NCBI RefSeq assembly: GCF_001761545.1 | Contig: NZ_CP017326.1 | Location: 310,001-374,000 of the forward strand | Source of the DNA: Weissella soli | Lineage (GTDB): Bacteria; Bacillota; Bacilli; Lactobacillales; Lactobacillaceae | Length of the DNA stretch: 64,000 nt | Direction of reading: 5' to 3' | Shown here: piece by piece, positions 55,425-64,000 of the stretch | How positions within the stretch are numbered: the stretch's first letter is position 1 | Layout: each line of letters begins with the position of its first letter | The notes under the pieces: model-generated | What the model saw: only the letters and a program-made list of their open reading frames with translations | What the model was told of the DNA's origin: nothing | The model's database searches: none | Position numbers and translations under genes: made by a program

Positions 55425-57389
55425 ATGGCAGAAATACACGAGTTGCCGGATATCCTTGCAAACCAGATTGCCGCTGGTGAGGTGATCGAACGGCCGGCGT
55501 CGGTAGTTAAGGAATTGGTAGAAAATGCGATTGATGCACACGCTGGACAAATTGATGTTCTCATTGAAGAGGCTGGTGTGCAGTCCATTCGCGTCATTGA
55601 TAATGGTGATGGTATTGCATCGGACCAAGTTGCTAAGGCGTTTTTACGACATGCGACATCCAAAATTAGTAATCGACATGATTTGTTTCGTGTCCATTCC
55701 TTAGGGTTTCGGGGTGAGGCGCTACCTTCGATTGCATCAGTCGCGGATGTGACCCTGGAAACAGCCATCGCGGGGGCTTCAGAAGGCACCTTGATTCATT
55801 TCCGGGGCGGTGAACTCATCGAGCAAACTGGGACGAGTGCTCGGCAGGGTACCGATATTACTGTGCGGGATATCTTTTTCAATACACCAGCCCGCCTGAA
55901 ATATTTAAAATCACAGACGACCGAGTTGTCAAAAATTGTTGACGTCCTCAATCGATTATCATTTAGTCATCCAAAGGTGGCTTTCCGGTTAAGTCATAAT
56001 GGGCGCGAAGTTCTCCGTACGACGGGTAATGGCAATTTACAGCAAGTCATTGCCGCGGTGTATGGGATTAATCAGGCCCGTGAAATGGTGGCCATTACCG
56101 GTCAAGATAATGATTTCAAGGTGACAGGGCTGATGTCACTTCCTGAATTAACCCGTGCGAATCGGAGTTATATCTCGATTTTAATTAATGGCCGGTATAT
56201 TAAGAATTATCCCTTGGCCAATGCATTGATTAAGGGATATGGCACGCGTTTAATGGTCGGGCGTTTCCCAATTGCGGTTTTGTCGATTGAAATGGATCCA
56301 CTTTTGGTCGATGTCAATGTCCATCCCCAAAAGCATGAGGTTCGTTTGAGTAAAGAACACCAATTAACGACATTAATCGAACAAATCGTGCGAGATCGAT
56401 TTGCCAAGACGAATTTAATTCCGAATGCGTACGCAAATTATATGGGTGAGAAAATTGAAAAAGAGCGGTCGACGGACGATTTTTTGACTAAGCTCAGTGA
56501 TGCTTCGCAACCATATCTAGTCGACCATCCAGCACCCCAAACTGTGGCTGATTATGAGCAAATTACCCAGAATTTTGATGTTAATGACGTGCAAGCGACC
56601 ATCATCCATGACCAGACTGACTTGGAGCACGTCAATTTTGGGGCCAAGTATCAGGGTGATACGCCAGCATTGCCATTTGGTGATGAGGGTGTCAAAATGG
56701 CCGCTGATCAAACTGAACTTGACGTCTCAGATGAGACCGTCACGGCAACGGATGTACATGGCCAAGGTTTCCCAACGCTCGATTACATCGGCCAAATGCA
56801 TGGCACTTTTTTATTTGCCCAATCGACTGCGGGTTTGTTTTTGATTGACCAACATGCAGCCCAAGAACGGGTCAAGTATGAATATTATAAGGAAGAAATC
56901 GGTAAAGTTGGGTTGGAGTCACAAAAACTACTCGTTCCCATTACCTTGGAATATTCAACGTCAGATATGTTAAAAATTGCCGCGCATGAGTCGGAGCTGG
57001 CCCAGGTAGGATTACACTTGGAGCCGTTTGGTTCAAATACGGTGATCGTGCGAGAACATCCTGGTTGGTTTGAACCAGGGCAAGAAGAGGAGACGATGCG
57101 GGAGATGATCGATTGGTTGTTGCGTGATGGTCAGTTATCGGTCGCTGATTTCAGGGAACGGACGGCGATTATGATGGCCTGTAAGCGTTCAATTAAGGCG
57201 AATTGGTCGTTGAATGATGTTGAGGCGCGCTCACTGATTGATCAGCTGGGGCATACTGAAAATCCATACAATTGCCCTCATGGCCGCCCCGTGGTCGTTG
57301 AATTTTCATTGAAAGATATGGAAAAGATGTTCAAACGCATTCAAGATGCACACGAATCATGGATTGAATATGACAATCACCCCTTTTAA
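55425..57389 (+). CDS. mutL: DNA mismatch repair protein MutL
   Basis: MutL couples MutS mismatch recognition to strand incision. The N-terminal GHKL ATPase has ELVENAIDA, DNGDGI and GFRGEAL. The C-terminal endonuclease motif DQHA-x2-E-x4-E begins at about residue 475, and ACKRSIKAN and CPHGRP complete the metal site, so this is the nicking type found in bacteria lacking MutH. The 654 residues are normal. The ATG at 55425 is 7 bases after AAGGGG (55422 is possible). mutS, its usual neighbour, is not adjacent. Confidence 0.95.
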   Translation: MAEIHELPDILANQIAAGEVIERPASVVKELVENAIDAHAGQIDVLIEEAGVQSIRVIDNGDGIASDQVAKAFLRHATSKISNRHDLFRVHSLGFRGEALPSIASVADVTLETAIAGASEGTLIHFRGGELIEQTGTSARQGTDITVRDIFFNTPARLKYLKSQTTELSKIVDVLNRLSFSHPKVAFRLSHNGREVLRTTGNGNLQQVIAAVYGINQAREMVAITGQDNDFKVTGLMSLPELTRANRSYISILINGRYIKNYPLANALIKGYGTRLMVGRFPIAVLSIEMDPLLVDVNVHPQKHEVRLSKEHQLTTLIEQIVRDRFAKTNLIPNAYANYMGEKIEKERSTDDFLTKLSDASQPYLVDHPAPQTVADYEQITQNFDVNDVQATIIHDQTDLEHVNFGAKYQGDTPALPFGDEGVKMAADQTELDVSDETVTATDVHGQGFPTLDYIGQMHGTFLFAQSTAGLFLIDQHAAQERVKYEYYKEEIGKVGLESQKLLVPITLEYSTSDMLKIAAHESELAQVGLHLEPFGSNTVIVREHPGWFEPGQEEETMREMIDWLLRDGQLSVADFRERTAIMMACKRSIKANWSLNDVEARSLIDQLGHTENPYNCPHGRPVVVEFSLKDMEKMFKRIQDAHESWIEYDNHPF

Positions 57390-57448
57390 TTGGTAAAATG
57401 AGTGTGATGATAACATAAGTAAAACCATAAAAGGGGATGAATGAAACA

Positions 57449-57907
57449 ATGAAGGCGCGAGTGCTTTTTGCAACGATTACAGGGAATAATGAAGATGTCG
57501 CCGACATCATTGTTGATGAATTTGAAAAGGCTGGCGTTGACACCACCAAAGAAGATATTATTGACGTTGATGCCATGGATATCAACCCAGCAGAGACGGA
57601 TATCTTGGTCGTCGTCGCCTACACCTTTGATAAGGGCACGTTGGCGGATGAGGCCCTCGATTTTTATGACGACATGCAAGACGTGAATTGGACTGGGTTA
57701 ATCTACGGGGTGGCTGGGTCAGGTGATGTGTTCTACGGTCAGGATTACGGGGTGGCGGTCGATTTGTTGGAGCAGCATTTTGATGCGTTTACCGGGGCTA
57801 CCCGTGGTGCAGCAGGTGTTAAAGTTAATTTGAGCCCTGATGCCGAAGCCACAAGCGCCTTACGCGCGTTTGCCCAGCAGTTGCTTGTCGCCGCCCAAAC
57901 CAATTAA
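57449..57907 (+). CDS. Flavodoxin
   Basis: Small FMN electron carrier of about 152 residues. The N-terminal phosphate-binding loop reads ATITGNNEDVADII (T-x-T-G-N-x-E pattern), and VVVAYTFDKGTLAD and YGVAGSGDVFYG form the isoalloxazine loops. The ATG at 57449 lies 12 bases after GGGG; an in-frame ATG at 57437 overlaps the binding site. The partner enzyme is not evident; flavodoxins in lactic acid bacteria often feed oxidoreductases or radical enzymes. Confidence 0.9.
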   Translation: MKARVLFATITGNNEDVADIIVDEFEKAGVDTTKEDIIDVDAMDINPAETDILVVVAYTFDKGTLADEALDFYDDMQDVNWTGLIYGVAGSGDVFYGQDYGVAVDLLEQHFDAFTGATRGAAGVKVNLSPDAEATSALRAFAQQLLVAAQTN

Positions 57908-57990
57908 AAGTGCTGTTGGTGGTGCCTGAGGCTGAGTAGCTACGCGCTTGATGCCAAATTAAAGGGCCACGCAGCAGGCGTAAAAAGCGC

Positions 57991-58256
57991 TTGCCCCACC
58001 GGGGTGTTGGTGTATAATGGAAACATAGAAAACGTTGATGAAGACACGTCTAACACCCATTTGATAGTAATTAGAGACATTGTGGTTGGTGAAAACAATG
58101 ATCAAAGGTGCCGGATACTACTTCTGAGTGGCTGGTAAATCGGCTCCGTATGCTCGCGTTAAGAGCTTTCGAGGATAGTCAATGGCTATCGAATTCAGGT
58201 GGTACCGCGTGTGAACGTCCTGATAGAGCATTTTTATGTTCTATCAGGACGTTTTT
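57991..58256 (+). promoter_or_regulatory. T-box riboswitch controlling thrS
   Basis: TTGCCC (57991-57996), a 16-base spacer and TATAAT (58013-58018) start a leader of about 230 bases. It contains AGAGACA (58071-58077), the T-box AGGTGGTACCGCG (58197-58209) and a strong terminator AACGTCCTGATAGA/TCTATCAGGACGTT (58214-58227 with 58240-58253) with a T run. Thr specifier candidates ACT lie at 58117-58119 and 58120-58122. Uncharged tRNA-Thr should allow read-through. Confidence 0.93.
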
Positions 58257-58319
58257 CGTTTTCACAAGGTTTAATTGCAAGAGATATTATATTTATCACA
58301 TTTATAAGGAGTTCGTTTC

Positions 58320-60263
58320 ATGGCAGATGTTAAAATCACATTTCCCGATGGTGCAGTGAAGGAATTCGCTGATGGTGTTACGCCAATGGCCATCGCTGAG
58401 GGAATCTCAAAGTCATTGGCAAAAAAGTCAGTGACGGCAAAGTTAGATGGTGCCTACGTCGGTATGCATGATGCCATCCATCAAGATGGTACCTTTGAAT
58501 TGGTCACGAAAGACCAACCAGAGGCTTTGGATTTATTGCGTCATTCAACTTCACACTTGTTGGCGCAAGCTTTGAAGCGTCTATACCCAGACATGCACTT
58601 TGGGGTGGGCCCATTTATCAGTAACGGTTTCTACTACGATACGGATAATGCTGAAGGCCAGGTTTCAGTGGAACAATTCCCAGAAATTGAAAAGGTCATG
58701 AAAAAGATTGTCGCTGAGAACTTGCCCATTGTTTCTCGTGAAGTTTCACGTGCGGAAGCTTTGGACATGTTTAAGGACGATCCATACAAGGTTGAATTGA
58801 TCAATGATTTACCAGCCGATGAAAAGATTACCATTGCGGTGCAGGGTGAACACGTCGAATTGGATCGTGGTGGTTTGGTACCATCAACCGGTTGGATTAA
58901 GTTCTTTAAGTTAACGTCAGTCGCTGGTGCATACTGGCGTGGTAAGTCATCTAACCCAATGTTGCAACGTATCTATGGTACGGCATTCTGGTCACAAGAA
59001 GATTTGGACGCTGAAATGGTCGCCCGGGCTGAGGCTAAAGAACGCGATCACCGTAAGATTGGTGCTGATCAAGACTTGTTCTTTACCTCGCAAGAAGTGG
59101 GTTCAGGCTTGCCAGTTTGGATGCCAAACGGTGCTGCCATTCGCCGGACGTTGGAGCGTTACATCATTGATCGTGAATTAGAAGATGGGTACCAACACGT
59201 TTACACACCCGTTTTGTCAAACTTGAACTTGTACAAAACCTCTGGTCACTGGGATCACTATCATGATGACATGTTCCCACCAATGGATATGGGTGATGGT
59301 GAATTCTTGGAATTACGACCAATGAATTGCCCATCTCACATTATGGTTTATAAGCATCACCCACGCTCATATCGCGAATTGCCATTGCGCATTGCCGAAT
59401 TGGGAATGATGCACCGTTATGAGAAGTCAGGTGCCTTGACTGGTTTGTCTCGCGTGCGTGAAATGACGTTGAACGACGGGCACACATTTGTCATGTTGGA
59501 TCAAATTGAAGAAGAATTTAAAAACATTTTGAAGTTGATGATGGCCGTCTATAAGGACTTTAACATCACAGACTACCGTTTCCGTTTGTCATACCGTGAC
59601 CCTGAGAATACTGAAAAGTATTTCGATGATGATGAGATGTGGGAGCGTGCGCAAAAGATGTTGAAGGCTGCCATGGATGACCTTGGCTTGGAGTACTTCG
59701 AAGCTGAAGGAGAAGCTGCCTTCTACGGACCAAAGTTGGATGTTCAGACTAAGACAGCTTTGGGTGGTGAAGAAACTTTGTCAACCATCCAATTGGACTT
59801 CTTGTTGCCACAACGCTTTGACTTGAACTATGTTGGTGCGGATGGTGAGCAACATCGTCCAGTCATGATCCACCGTGGTATTATCGGTACGATGGAACGC
59901 TTTACGGCCTATGTCACTGAGATGTACAAGGGGGCCTTCCCAACTTGGTTAGCACCACATCAAGTCCGGATTATTCCGGTTAACCGTGAAGCACATGGTG
60001 CATATGCGGCGGCCTTAGCGGACAAGTTGAAGAAGCAAGGTGTGCGTGCTGAGTACGAAGGCCGTAACGAAAAATTAGGGTACCTCATCCGTGATGCCCA
60101 AGCGTTGAAGATTCCATACACGTTGGTCATTGGTGATGAAGAGACAAACAATAATACAGTCACTGTCCGGCGTTTTGGTTCAATGGATACTGAAGTGAAG
60201 AGTTACGAACAATTTGAAGCTGATCTCTTGGCTGATATTGCGAACTTCTCAAAAGAGGCTTAA
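58320..60263 (+). CDS. thrS: Threonyl-tRNA synthetase
   Basis: ThrRS charges tRNA-Thr and normally clears Ser-tRNA-Thr with its N2 domain. The 647 residues show an N-terminal TGS domain (1-62), the N2 domain with H75 and H79 in [12 protein letters not shown], a class II core with motif 2 near [17 protein letters not shown], the zinc Cys in RPMNCPSH, and the anticodon domain. The other N2 catalytic segment, normally D-L-C-R-G-P-H-V, reads ELDRGGLVP: Asp 182 and Leu 186 replace the Cys and His. Editing is therefore probably weak or lost. The start follows AAGGAG. Confidence 0.97.
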   Translation: MADVKITFPDGAVKEFADGVTPMAIAEGISKSLAKKSVTAKLDGAYVGMHDAIHQDGTFELVTKDQPEALDLLRHSTSHLLAQALKRLYPDMHFGVGPFISNGFYYDTDNAEGQVSVEQFPEIEKVMKKIVAENLPIVSREVSRAEALDMFKDDPYKVELINDLPADEKITIAVQGEHVELDRGGLVPSTGWIKFFKLTSVAGAYWRGKSSNPMLQRIYGTAFWSQEDLDAEMVARAEAKERDHRKIGADQDLFFTSQEVGSGLPVWMPNGAAIRRTLERYIIDRELEDGYQHVYTPVLSNLNLYKTSGHWDHYHDDMFPPMDMGDGEFLELRPMNCPSHIMVYKHHPRSYRELPLRIAELGMMHRYEKSGALTGLSRVREMTLNDGHTFVMLDQIEEEFKNILKLMMAVYKDFNITDYRFRLSYRDPENTEKYFDDDEMWERAQKMLKAAMDDLGLEYFEAEGEAAFYGPKLDVQTKTALGGEETLSTIQLDFLLPQRFDLNYVGADGEQHRPVMIHRGIIGTMERFTAYVTEMYKGAFPTWLAPHQVRIIPVNREAHGAYAAALADKLKKQGVRAEYEGRNEKLGYLIRDAQALKIPYTLVIGDEETNNNTVTVRRFGSMDTEVKSYEQFEADLLADIANFSKEA

Positions 60264-60279
60264 TAAAATAAAGTTTTAC

Positions 60280-60312
60280 AAAACGTTTGAAAAAAATTCA
60301 AACGTTTTTTTT
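60280..60312 (+). terminator. thrS terminator
   Basis: AAAACGTTTGAA/TTCAAACGTTTT (60280-60291 with 60297-60308), then more T. Confidence 0.9.
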
Positions 60313-60647
60313 ATGTTTGAACATAAAAAAACGATAAAACTAAGCTAACCAAGCAAGGCGGCGGTCTAGATAACTTGACAAAAAGCGGTTAATTGGGTCG
60401 TTCGAAACGCCATATTCTTTACAGAAAACGATAGAAATGTCGGGCTGATTTTGGCTAATTTTAATTCACAATAATATTGTGTTTAAGAAGTTATCCGAAA
60501 ATAAATCGTGTTGCGGATTGTTTATGTTTTTTTAAGATGAAGTGTTGAGAATTCTATAATTAATGGGATAATAAGGTATAGAACGTTCATTGATTGAATA
60601 AATTTTTTGCTTATAAAAAATATTAGCCACAGGAGAATTAAAAATAA
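60313..60647 (+). promoter_or_regulatory. AT-rich upstream region of the Mga-like regulator
   Basis: A long stretch with no gene. It contains the perfect 15-base palindrome CACAATA-A-TATTGTG (60467-60481) and a possible promoter TTAAGA (60532-60537), 17 bases, TATAAT (60555-60560). AGGAG sits about 13 bases before the gene. The strong AT richness compared with neighbouring gaps is typical of regulator loci bound by DNA-bending factors; autoregulation is a guess. Confidence 0.45.
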
Positions 60648-62228
60648 ATGTATGATAAGACAAATGACTGGATGTTAACGAAAAATGCTCGTCAATTGAT
60701 CGAATTAGATGACTTGATGATTTCGGGACACCAGGACGAATACTCTATCGAAGAAATTGAGCGCGTAACTGGCTGGTCACGGTACTTGGCAACCAATAAT
60801 CTCGGCCTGCTGATTGACCATATTGCACGCTACATGCCTGAACAAAATCAGATGATTGAATGGGTCGAACCACAAAAGGTGGCTCGCGTTAATCGGAATC
60901 ATTATCCCTTTCCAAGTTATTTGCGTTATACCTTCTTCAAGCAATCAGCTGGTGCAGTCTACTTATACATGATCATGACGGAAACGTTCACGACGGTTGA
61001 AGATTTTGCACATCGGATGAACTTGAGTACGACTAAGATTCGCCAAGTTATGCATGAAGTTGATGAAGAGCTTGCTAAGTCCAACATTCAAGTTGATCAA
61101 CACTACCGACTCATCGGGGATGAAATTCAAATTCGCCATTGGTCACATGCTATTTTGTATCAAATGTTAGCGGGTAATGAGGTCTTTATGGCCTCGATTA
61201 AGCCGCAATTGTCAAAAGCTGATGATTTACGAGAAATGGTCGCACGCCTTTTTGTCAGCTTTAATCGGACGATGACAGCCGCCCAAAAAGCCAACATCGG
61301 CTACCTGATGGCTATTTTAGACTTACGTTACCGGGGCCGCCACATCGCTGACCTGAGCCGACAGGTCGACTGGACAATTGATGAAACGAAGCTTTCTGCC
61401 AAATATCTTGGTTACCTGAGTACCATTCGAGAAACACTAAATACGGCCTATCCTTACCTGACTTTTAGTCAGGTAGAAACTGAGTCAATGTATATCTTGA
61501 TTAATGTCTTGTTGATCGTCGATGATCCTAAGATGCATGATTTTTGGGCCGATACGCCCAGCGAGAAGCACTTTGAAAGCACATTAGACTTTATTCAAGA
61601 GGCTTACACGGACTTCTTTGGCCTAATTATCGCGCGCAATCAGTTGGCACAAATGCGTGAGTTATTGTTCCAACCCGTGATGTACTATAGCTTGTATGGT
61701 AGTGCGCAGAATATGTATTCATGGCACAGTGAGGTTGTTTCCACCGAGTACCCTATCGTGGCTCAATTTACGCACGCGGTTTTGGAACGGCGCGCTGAAG
61801 CGTTAAATGACGACGTGAACCACCTGCGGGATGCCTTATATATGGAATTCTTTTCAACTTTTATCCAAGTATTGAATGTTCGTCAATTGTTGGCACCGGT
61901 TAAAATTTTAATTTCATTTACTGGCTTATCCGCCTTGAAGAAGTATGTCATGGATCGAATCAATGGCGTTGGTGGTGTCTTGGTTGAATTTACGGATGAT
62001 TATGATGCGGATATTGATTTTGTTATCTCGGATACATCATTGGGTAATCCAACGGCCGTTGAAACTTTTGTGTGGCACACCATCCCCAATGAGGATGAAT
62101 GGCAACGGTTTATCAAGCATGCTGTCAGTCGTTCAGTACTTAAATTTAATGTCACCTATGGGCACACTATTCAGCAAGAAGTGCCAGTCTGCACGATGAC
62201 TGATGAATCTCCAGCTGAAGAGGCGTAA
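60648..62228 (+). CDS. Mga-like transcriptional regulator
   Basis: A 526-residue soluble protein whose layout fits the Mga/AtxA/PRD regulator group. Two N-terminal helix-turn-helix units are visible (about residues 34-55, SIEEIERVTGWSRYLATNN, and about 117-140, VEDFAHRMNLSTTKIRQVM), followed by a long helical PRD-like middle and a C-terminal alpha/beta part (about 420-510, PVKILISFTGL) resembling a PTS EIIB-like domain without an obvious catalytic Cys. Such proteins control virulence or metabolic genes. The target is not evident from neighbours thrS and purB. Confidence 0.7.
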   Translation: MYDKTNDWMLTKNARQLIELDDLMISGHQDEYSIEEIERVTGWSRYLATNNLGLLIDHIARYMPEQNQMIEWVEPQKVARVNRNHYPFPSYLRYTFFKQSAGAVYLYMIMTETFTTVEDFAHRMNLSTTKIRQVMHEVDEELAKSNIQVDQHYRLIGDEIQIRHWSHAILYQMLAGNEVFMASIKPQLSKADDLREMVARLFVSFNRTMTAAQKANIGYLMAILDLRYRGRHIADLSRQVDWTIDETKLSAKYLGYLSTIRETLNTAYPYLTFSQVETESMYILINVLLIVDDPKMHDFWADTPSEKHFESTLDFIQEAYTDFFGLIIARNQLAQMRELLFQPVMYYSLYGSAQNMYSWHSEVVSTEYPIVAQFTHAVLERRAEALNDDVNHLRDALYMEFFSTFIQVLNVRQLLAPVKILISFTGLSALKKYVMDRINGVGGVLVEFTDDYDADIDFVISDTSLGNPTAVETFVWHTIPNEDEWQRFIKHAVSRSVLKFNVTYGHTIQQEVPVCTMTDESPAEEA

Positions 62229-62357
62229 TAATTGATTTAAAGTTCGGAAATTGTGATTATTTTAAAGCGTTTCCTTTTTTTTATACGCATTTTAGGGTAA
62301 ACTAGAGATAACGTCATGGATGTTATTAAGAATGTCCGTAATCAGAAAGGATCAATC

Positions 62358-63656
62358 ATGATTGAACGTTATACGCGCCCCGAGATGGCACAAATTTGGT
62401 CAATGGAAAATCAATACCAGGCTTGGTTAGATGTTGAAATTGCGGTTACCGAAGGTTGGGTTAAAGAGGGGCTGGTTCCCGAAGCTGACCTGCAGGCCAT
62501 TAAAGAGAAGGCATCATTTTCTGTTGAACGGATTGCCGAAATTGAAGAAGTTACGCACCATGATATCGTGGCATTTACACGTAATGTTTCAGAATCCTTG
62601 GGTGACGAGCGTAAGTGGATACACTATGGTCTGACTAGTACCGATGTGGTGGATACTGCACAAGCTTTACGCTTACGAGATGCAAACAATATTATCAAAG
62701 CTGATTTAGTCGCTTACCGTGACGCTTTGAAGGCAATGGCTTTGAAGTACAAAGATACAGTGATGATGGGACGGACGCATGGTGTCCACGCTGAACCGAC
62801 CACGTTTGGCCTGGTCTTTGCACGTTACTACCAAGCAGCGGTCCGTGATATTGAACGCTTTGAACGGGTTGCAAAGGCGATGGCAACGGGTAAGTTATCT
62901 GGTTCCGTGGGGACTTTTGCCAATGTCCCACCACGAGTTGAAGAAGCTGCCATGGCTAGTTTGGGGTTAGAACCACAACCCATTGGTTCCCAGGTATTGC
63001 CACGTGATTTGCATGCTGATTATCTGTCAACCATCGCATTGATTGGCGCGACTTTAGAAGAAGTGGCCGTCGAAATTCGTGGTTTGCAACGTTCAGAAAT
63101 TCATGAAGTTGAGGAAGGTTTCGCCAAGGGACAAAAGGGTTCTTCATCGATGCCCCACAAACGTAACCCCATTGGTTCTGAAAACGTTGTGGGCTTGACG
63201 CGCGTGTTACGTGGTTATGCAGTGACCGGACTAGAAAATGTGCCACTGTGGCATGAACGGGATATTTCACATTCATCAGCTGAGCGCATGATTTTGCCAG
63301 ATGCGACTGCGACCCTGGATTATATCTTGCATCGCTTGACGGGAATTATCACTCACTTGGGTGTCTTTCCGGAGACCATGAAACAAAATATGACGCGTAC
63401 CTATGGCTTGATTTACTCACAACGCTTGATGTATGCGTTGATGGATGGAGCTGGCTGGTCACGTGAACAAGCATATGACACTGTGCAACCTCTGACAGCA
63501 CGTTCATGGGATGAACAATTACAGTTCCGTGATTTGGTTGATGCGGAAGCAAAAATTACTGATGTCTTAACTAAGCAACAGATTGATGATGCCTTTGATT
63601 ATCACTGGCATTTACGGCATGTGGATGATATTTACAAGCGGATCGGCTTAGCCTAG
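62358..63656 (+). CDS. purB: Adenylosuccinate lyase
   Basis: Cleaves adenylosuccinate and SAICAR, acting in both IMP and AMP synthesis. The 432 residues contain the superfamily signature GSSSMPHKRNP at 261-271 and the catalytic His region GRTHGVHAEPTTFG. The start at 62358 follows AGAAAGGA. It completes the AMP route with purA (28052-29350) but lies far from it. A weak cre-like site (62262-62275) and possible -10 (TAAACT, 62299-62304) lie upstream. Confidence 0.96.
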   Translation: MIERYTRPEMAQIWSMENQYQAWLDVEIAVTEGWVKEGLVPEADLQAIKEKASFSVERIAEIEEVTHHDIVAFTRNVSESLGDERKWIHYGLTSTDVVDTAQALRLRDANNIIKADLVAYRDALKAMALKYKDTVMMGRTHGVHAEPTTFGLVFARYYQAAVRDIERFERVAKAMATGKLSGSVGTFANVPPRVEEAAMASLGLEPQPIGSQVLPRDLHADYLSTIALIGATLEEVAVEIRGLQRSEIHEVEEGFAKGQKGSSSMPHKRNPIGSENVVGLTRVLRGYAVTGLENVPLWHERDISHSSAERMILPDATATLDYILHRLTGIITHLGVFPETMKQNMTRTYGLIYSQRLMYALMDGAGWSREQAYDTVQPLTARSWDEQLQFRDLVDAEAKITDVLTKQQIDDAFDYHWHLRHVDDIYKRIGLA

Positions 63657-63673
63657 TTTATATAGAAGAAAAC

Positions 63674-63706
63674 AAAAAGCATGCTCATTGTGCGGCGTGC
63701 TTTTTT
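63674..63706 (+). terminator. purB terminator
   Basis: AAAAAGCATGC (63674-63684) pairs with GCGTGCTTTTT (63695-63705), one wobble. Confidence 0.88.
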
Positions 63707-63829
63707 GTGTCGTCATGAGAATGTAATATTTCATGATGTGCTGCAACCACAGCCCCATTGTTACGTCTGTCACAGGTAACGAAATGATTGCAAGGGTGGC
63801 TGGCTGAAGGGCATTTGTTGTTTGAAACG

Positions 63830-63889
63830 TTGACAAGATACTTCGAACGATTTAATATACACTTATCGAATATTTCGATAATCGAAATA
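63830..63889 (+). promoter_or_regulatory. fab operon promoter with FabT-like operator
   Basis: TTGACA (63830-63835), a 17-base spacer and TAATAT (63853-63858). Just after the expected start lies the perfect palindrome TATTTCGAT-A-ATCGAAATA (63871-63889), which resembles FabT boxes that repress fatty acid synthesis genes in Lactobacillales when acyl-ACP is high. Confidence 0.8.
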
Positions 63890-63909
63890 CTTTTGAAAGG
63901 AGGTTACAC

Positions 63910-64000
63910 ATGACAGTTCTTTCAACTACAGAAATTATGGCATTGATTCCAAATCGTTATCCCATCCTTTACATGGATAAGGTGATTGATATGGTGCCAG
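63910..64000 (+). CDS. fabZ: 3-hydroxyacyl-ACP dehydratase FabZ (5' end only)
   Basis: Only the first 30 codons are in the window, reading MTVLSTTEIMALIPNRYPIL and on. The IPNRYPILYMDKV block is typical of Lactobacillales FabZ/FabN, which dehydrate 3-hydroxyacyl-ACP in fatty acid elongation. The catalytic His and Glu lie beyond the cut. It follows AAAGGAGG and a FabT-like operator, so it probably opens a fab operon. Confidence 0.8.
   Translation, partial: MTVLSTTEIMALIPNRYPILYMDKVIDMVP

Noticed and set aside
62262-62275. cre-like site before purB
   Set aside because: Only a partial match, and catabolite control of purB is not expected; kept only as a remark in the purB entry.
63950-63975. 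FabZ reads IPNRYP instead of LPHRYP, seeming to lack a conserved His
   Set aside because: The catalytic His and Glu of FabZ lie further on, in the GHFP and LxxE segments beyond the window; IPNRYP is a normal variant in Lactobacillales.

Overview
The window is an ordinary, gene-dense stretch of chromosome from a low-to-moderate-GC Firmicute of the order Lactobacillales. The gene content (T-box-controlled synthetases, ECF transporter, MecA, EzrA, HelD, class Ib ribonucleotide reductase, FabT-type operator before fabZ, LysM protein with an Ala/Ser-rich linker) suggests the Leuconostoc/Weissella branch of Lactobacillaceae, with Weissella the best guess. That assignment is inference; no search was possible. 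I see no insertion sequence, prophage or CRISPR array, and almost all genes read on the + strand.

Layout. 0-9.3 kb: rpsD, ezrA, helD, coaA, a secreted LysM/lytic-transglycosylase-like protein, a YueI-family gene and rarA, followed by a probable 6S RNA. 9.5-14 kb: small membrane protein, uspA, two unrecognised genes, a hemolysin III-type membrane protein and mecA. 14-17 kb: a three-gene ABC uptake system (TrpXYZ-like). 17-19.8 kb: a ribose/nucleoside sugar unit (LacI-family repressor, rbsK, rpiA) with a readable promoter, CcpA cre site and operator pair. 19.8-26.4 kb: alanine T-box, alaS, ireB, ruvX, gtrA, two tandem DUF1292 genes, a lipid kinase and an orphan gene. 26.4-29.9 kb: purine block (NCS2 permease divergent from purA-hpt, with two PurBox-like sites). 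30-39.5 kb: membrane protein, HAD phosphatase, uppS-cdsA-rseP, tRNA-Arg(CCT), MurJ/YtgP-like flippase, GNAT, proS. 39.6-47 kb: rnc-smc-ftsY-ylxM-ffh. 47-51.4 kb: nrdI divergent from nrdE-nrdF. 51.5-55.3 kb: ECF S component, TPP riboswitch, thiM-thiD-thiE-tenA. 55.4-64 kb: mutL, flavodoxin, threonine T-box and thrS, an Mga-like regulator, purB, and the start of fabZ behind a FabT-like operator.

How the genes work together: translation and protein targeting (rpsD, alaS, proS, thrS, ffh, ftsY, ylxM), envelope building (ezrA, uppS, cdsA, rseP, flippase, LysM protein), nucleotide supply (purA, hpt, purB, permease, nrdIEF, rbsK/rpiA), and cofactor supply (coaA, thiMDE/tenA with an ECF S component).

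The most interesting signals are subtle. The ThrRS editing pocket has Asp and Leu where the family has its catalytic Cys and His, and the AlaRS editing zinc site has Asp in place of its Cys. Ffh carries DAAGR instead of DTAGR. NrdI has an extra ~95-residue C-terminal region. ezrA sits behind a Shine-Dalgarno sequence serving a start-stop ATG-TGA. The tRNA-Arg promoter has its -35 hexamer exactly in the loop of the preceding terminator. I found no clearly new multi-gene system.
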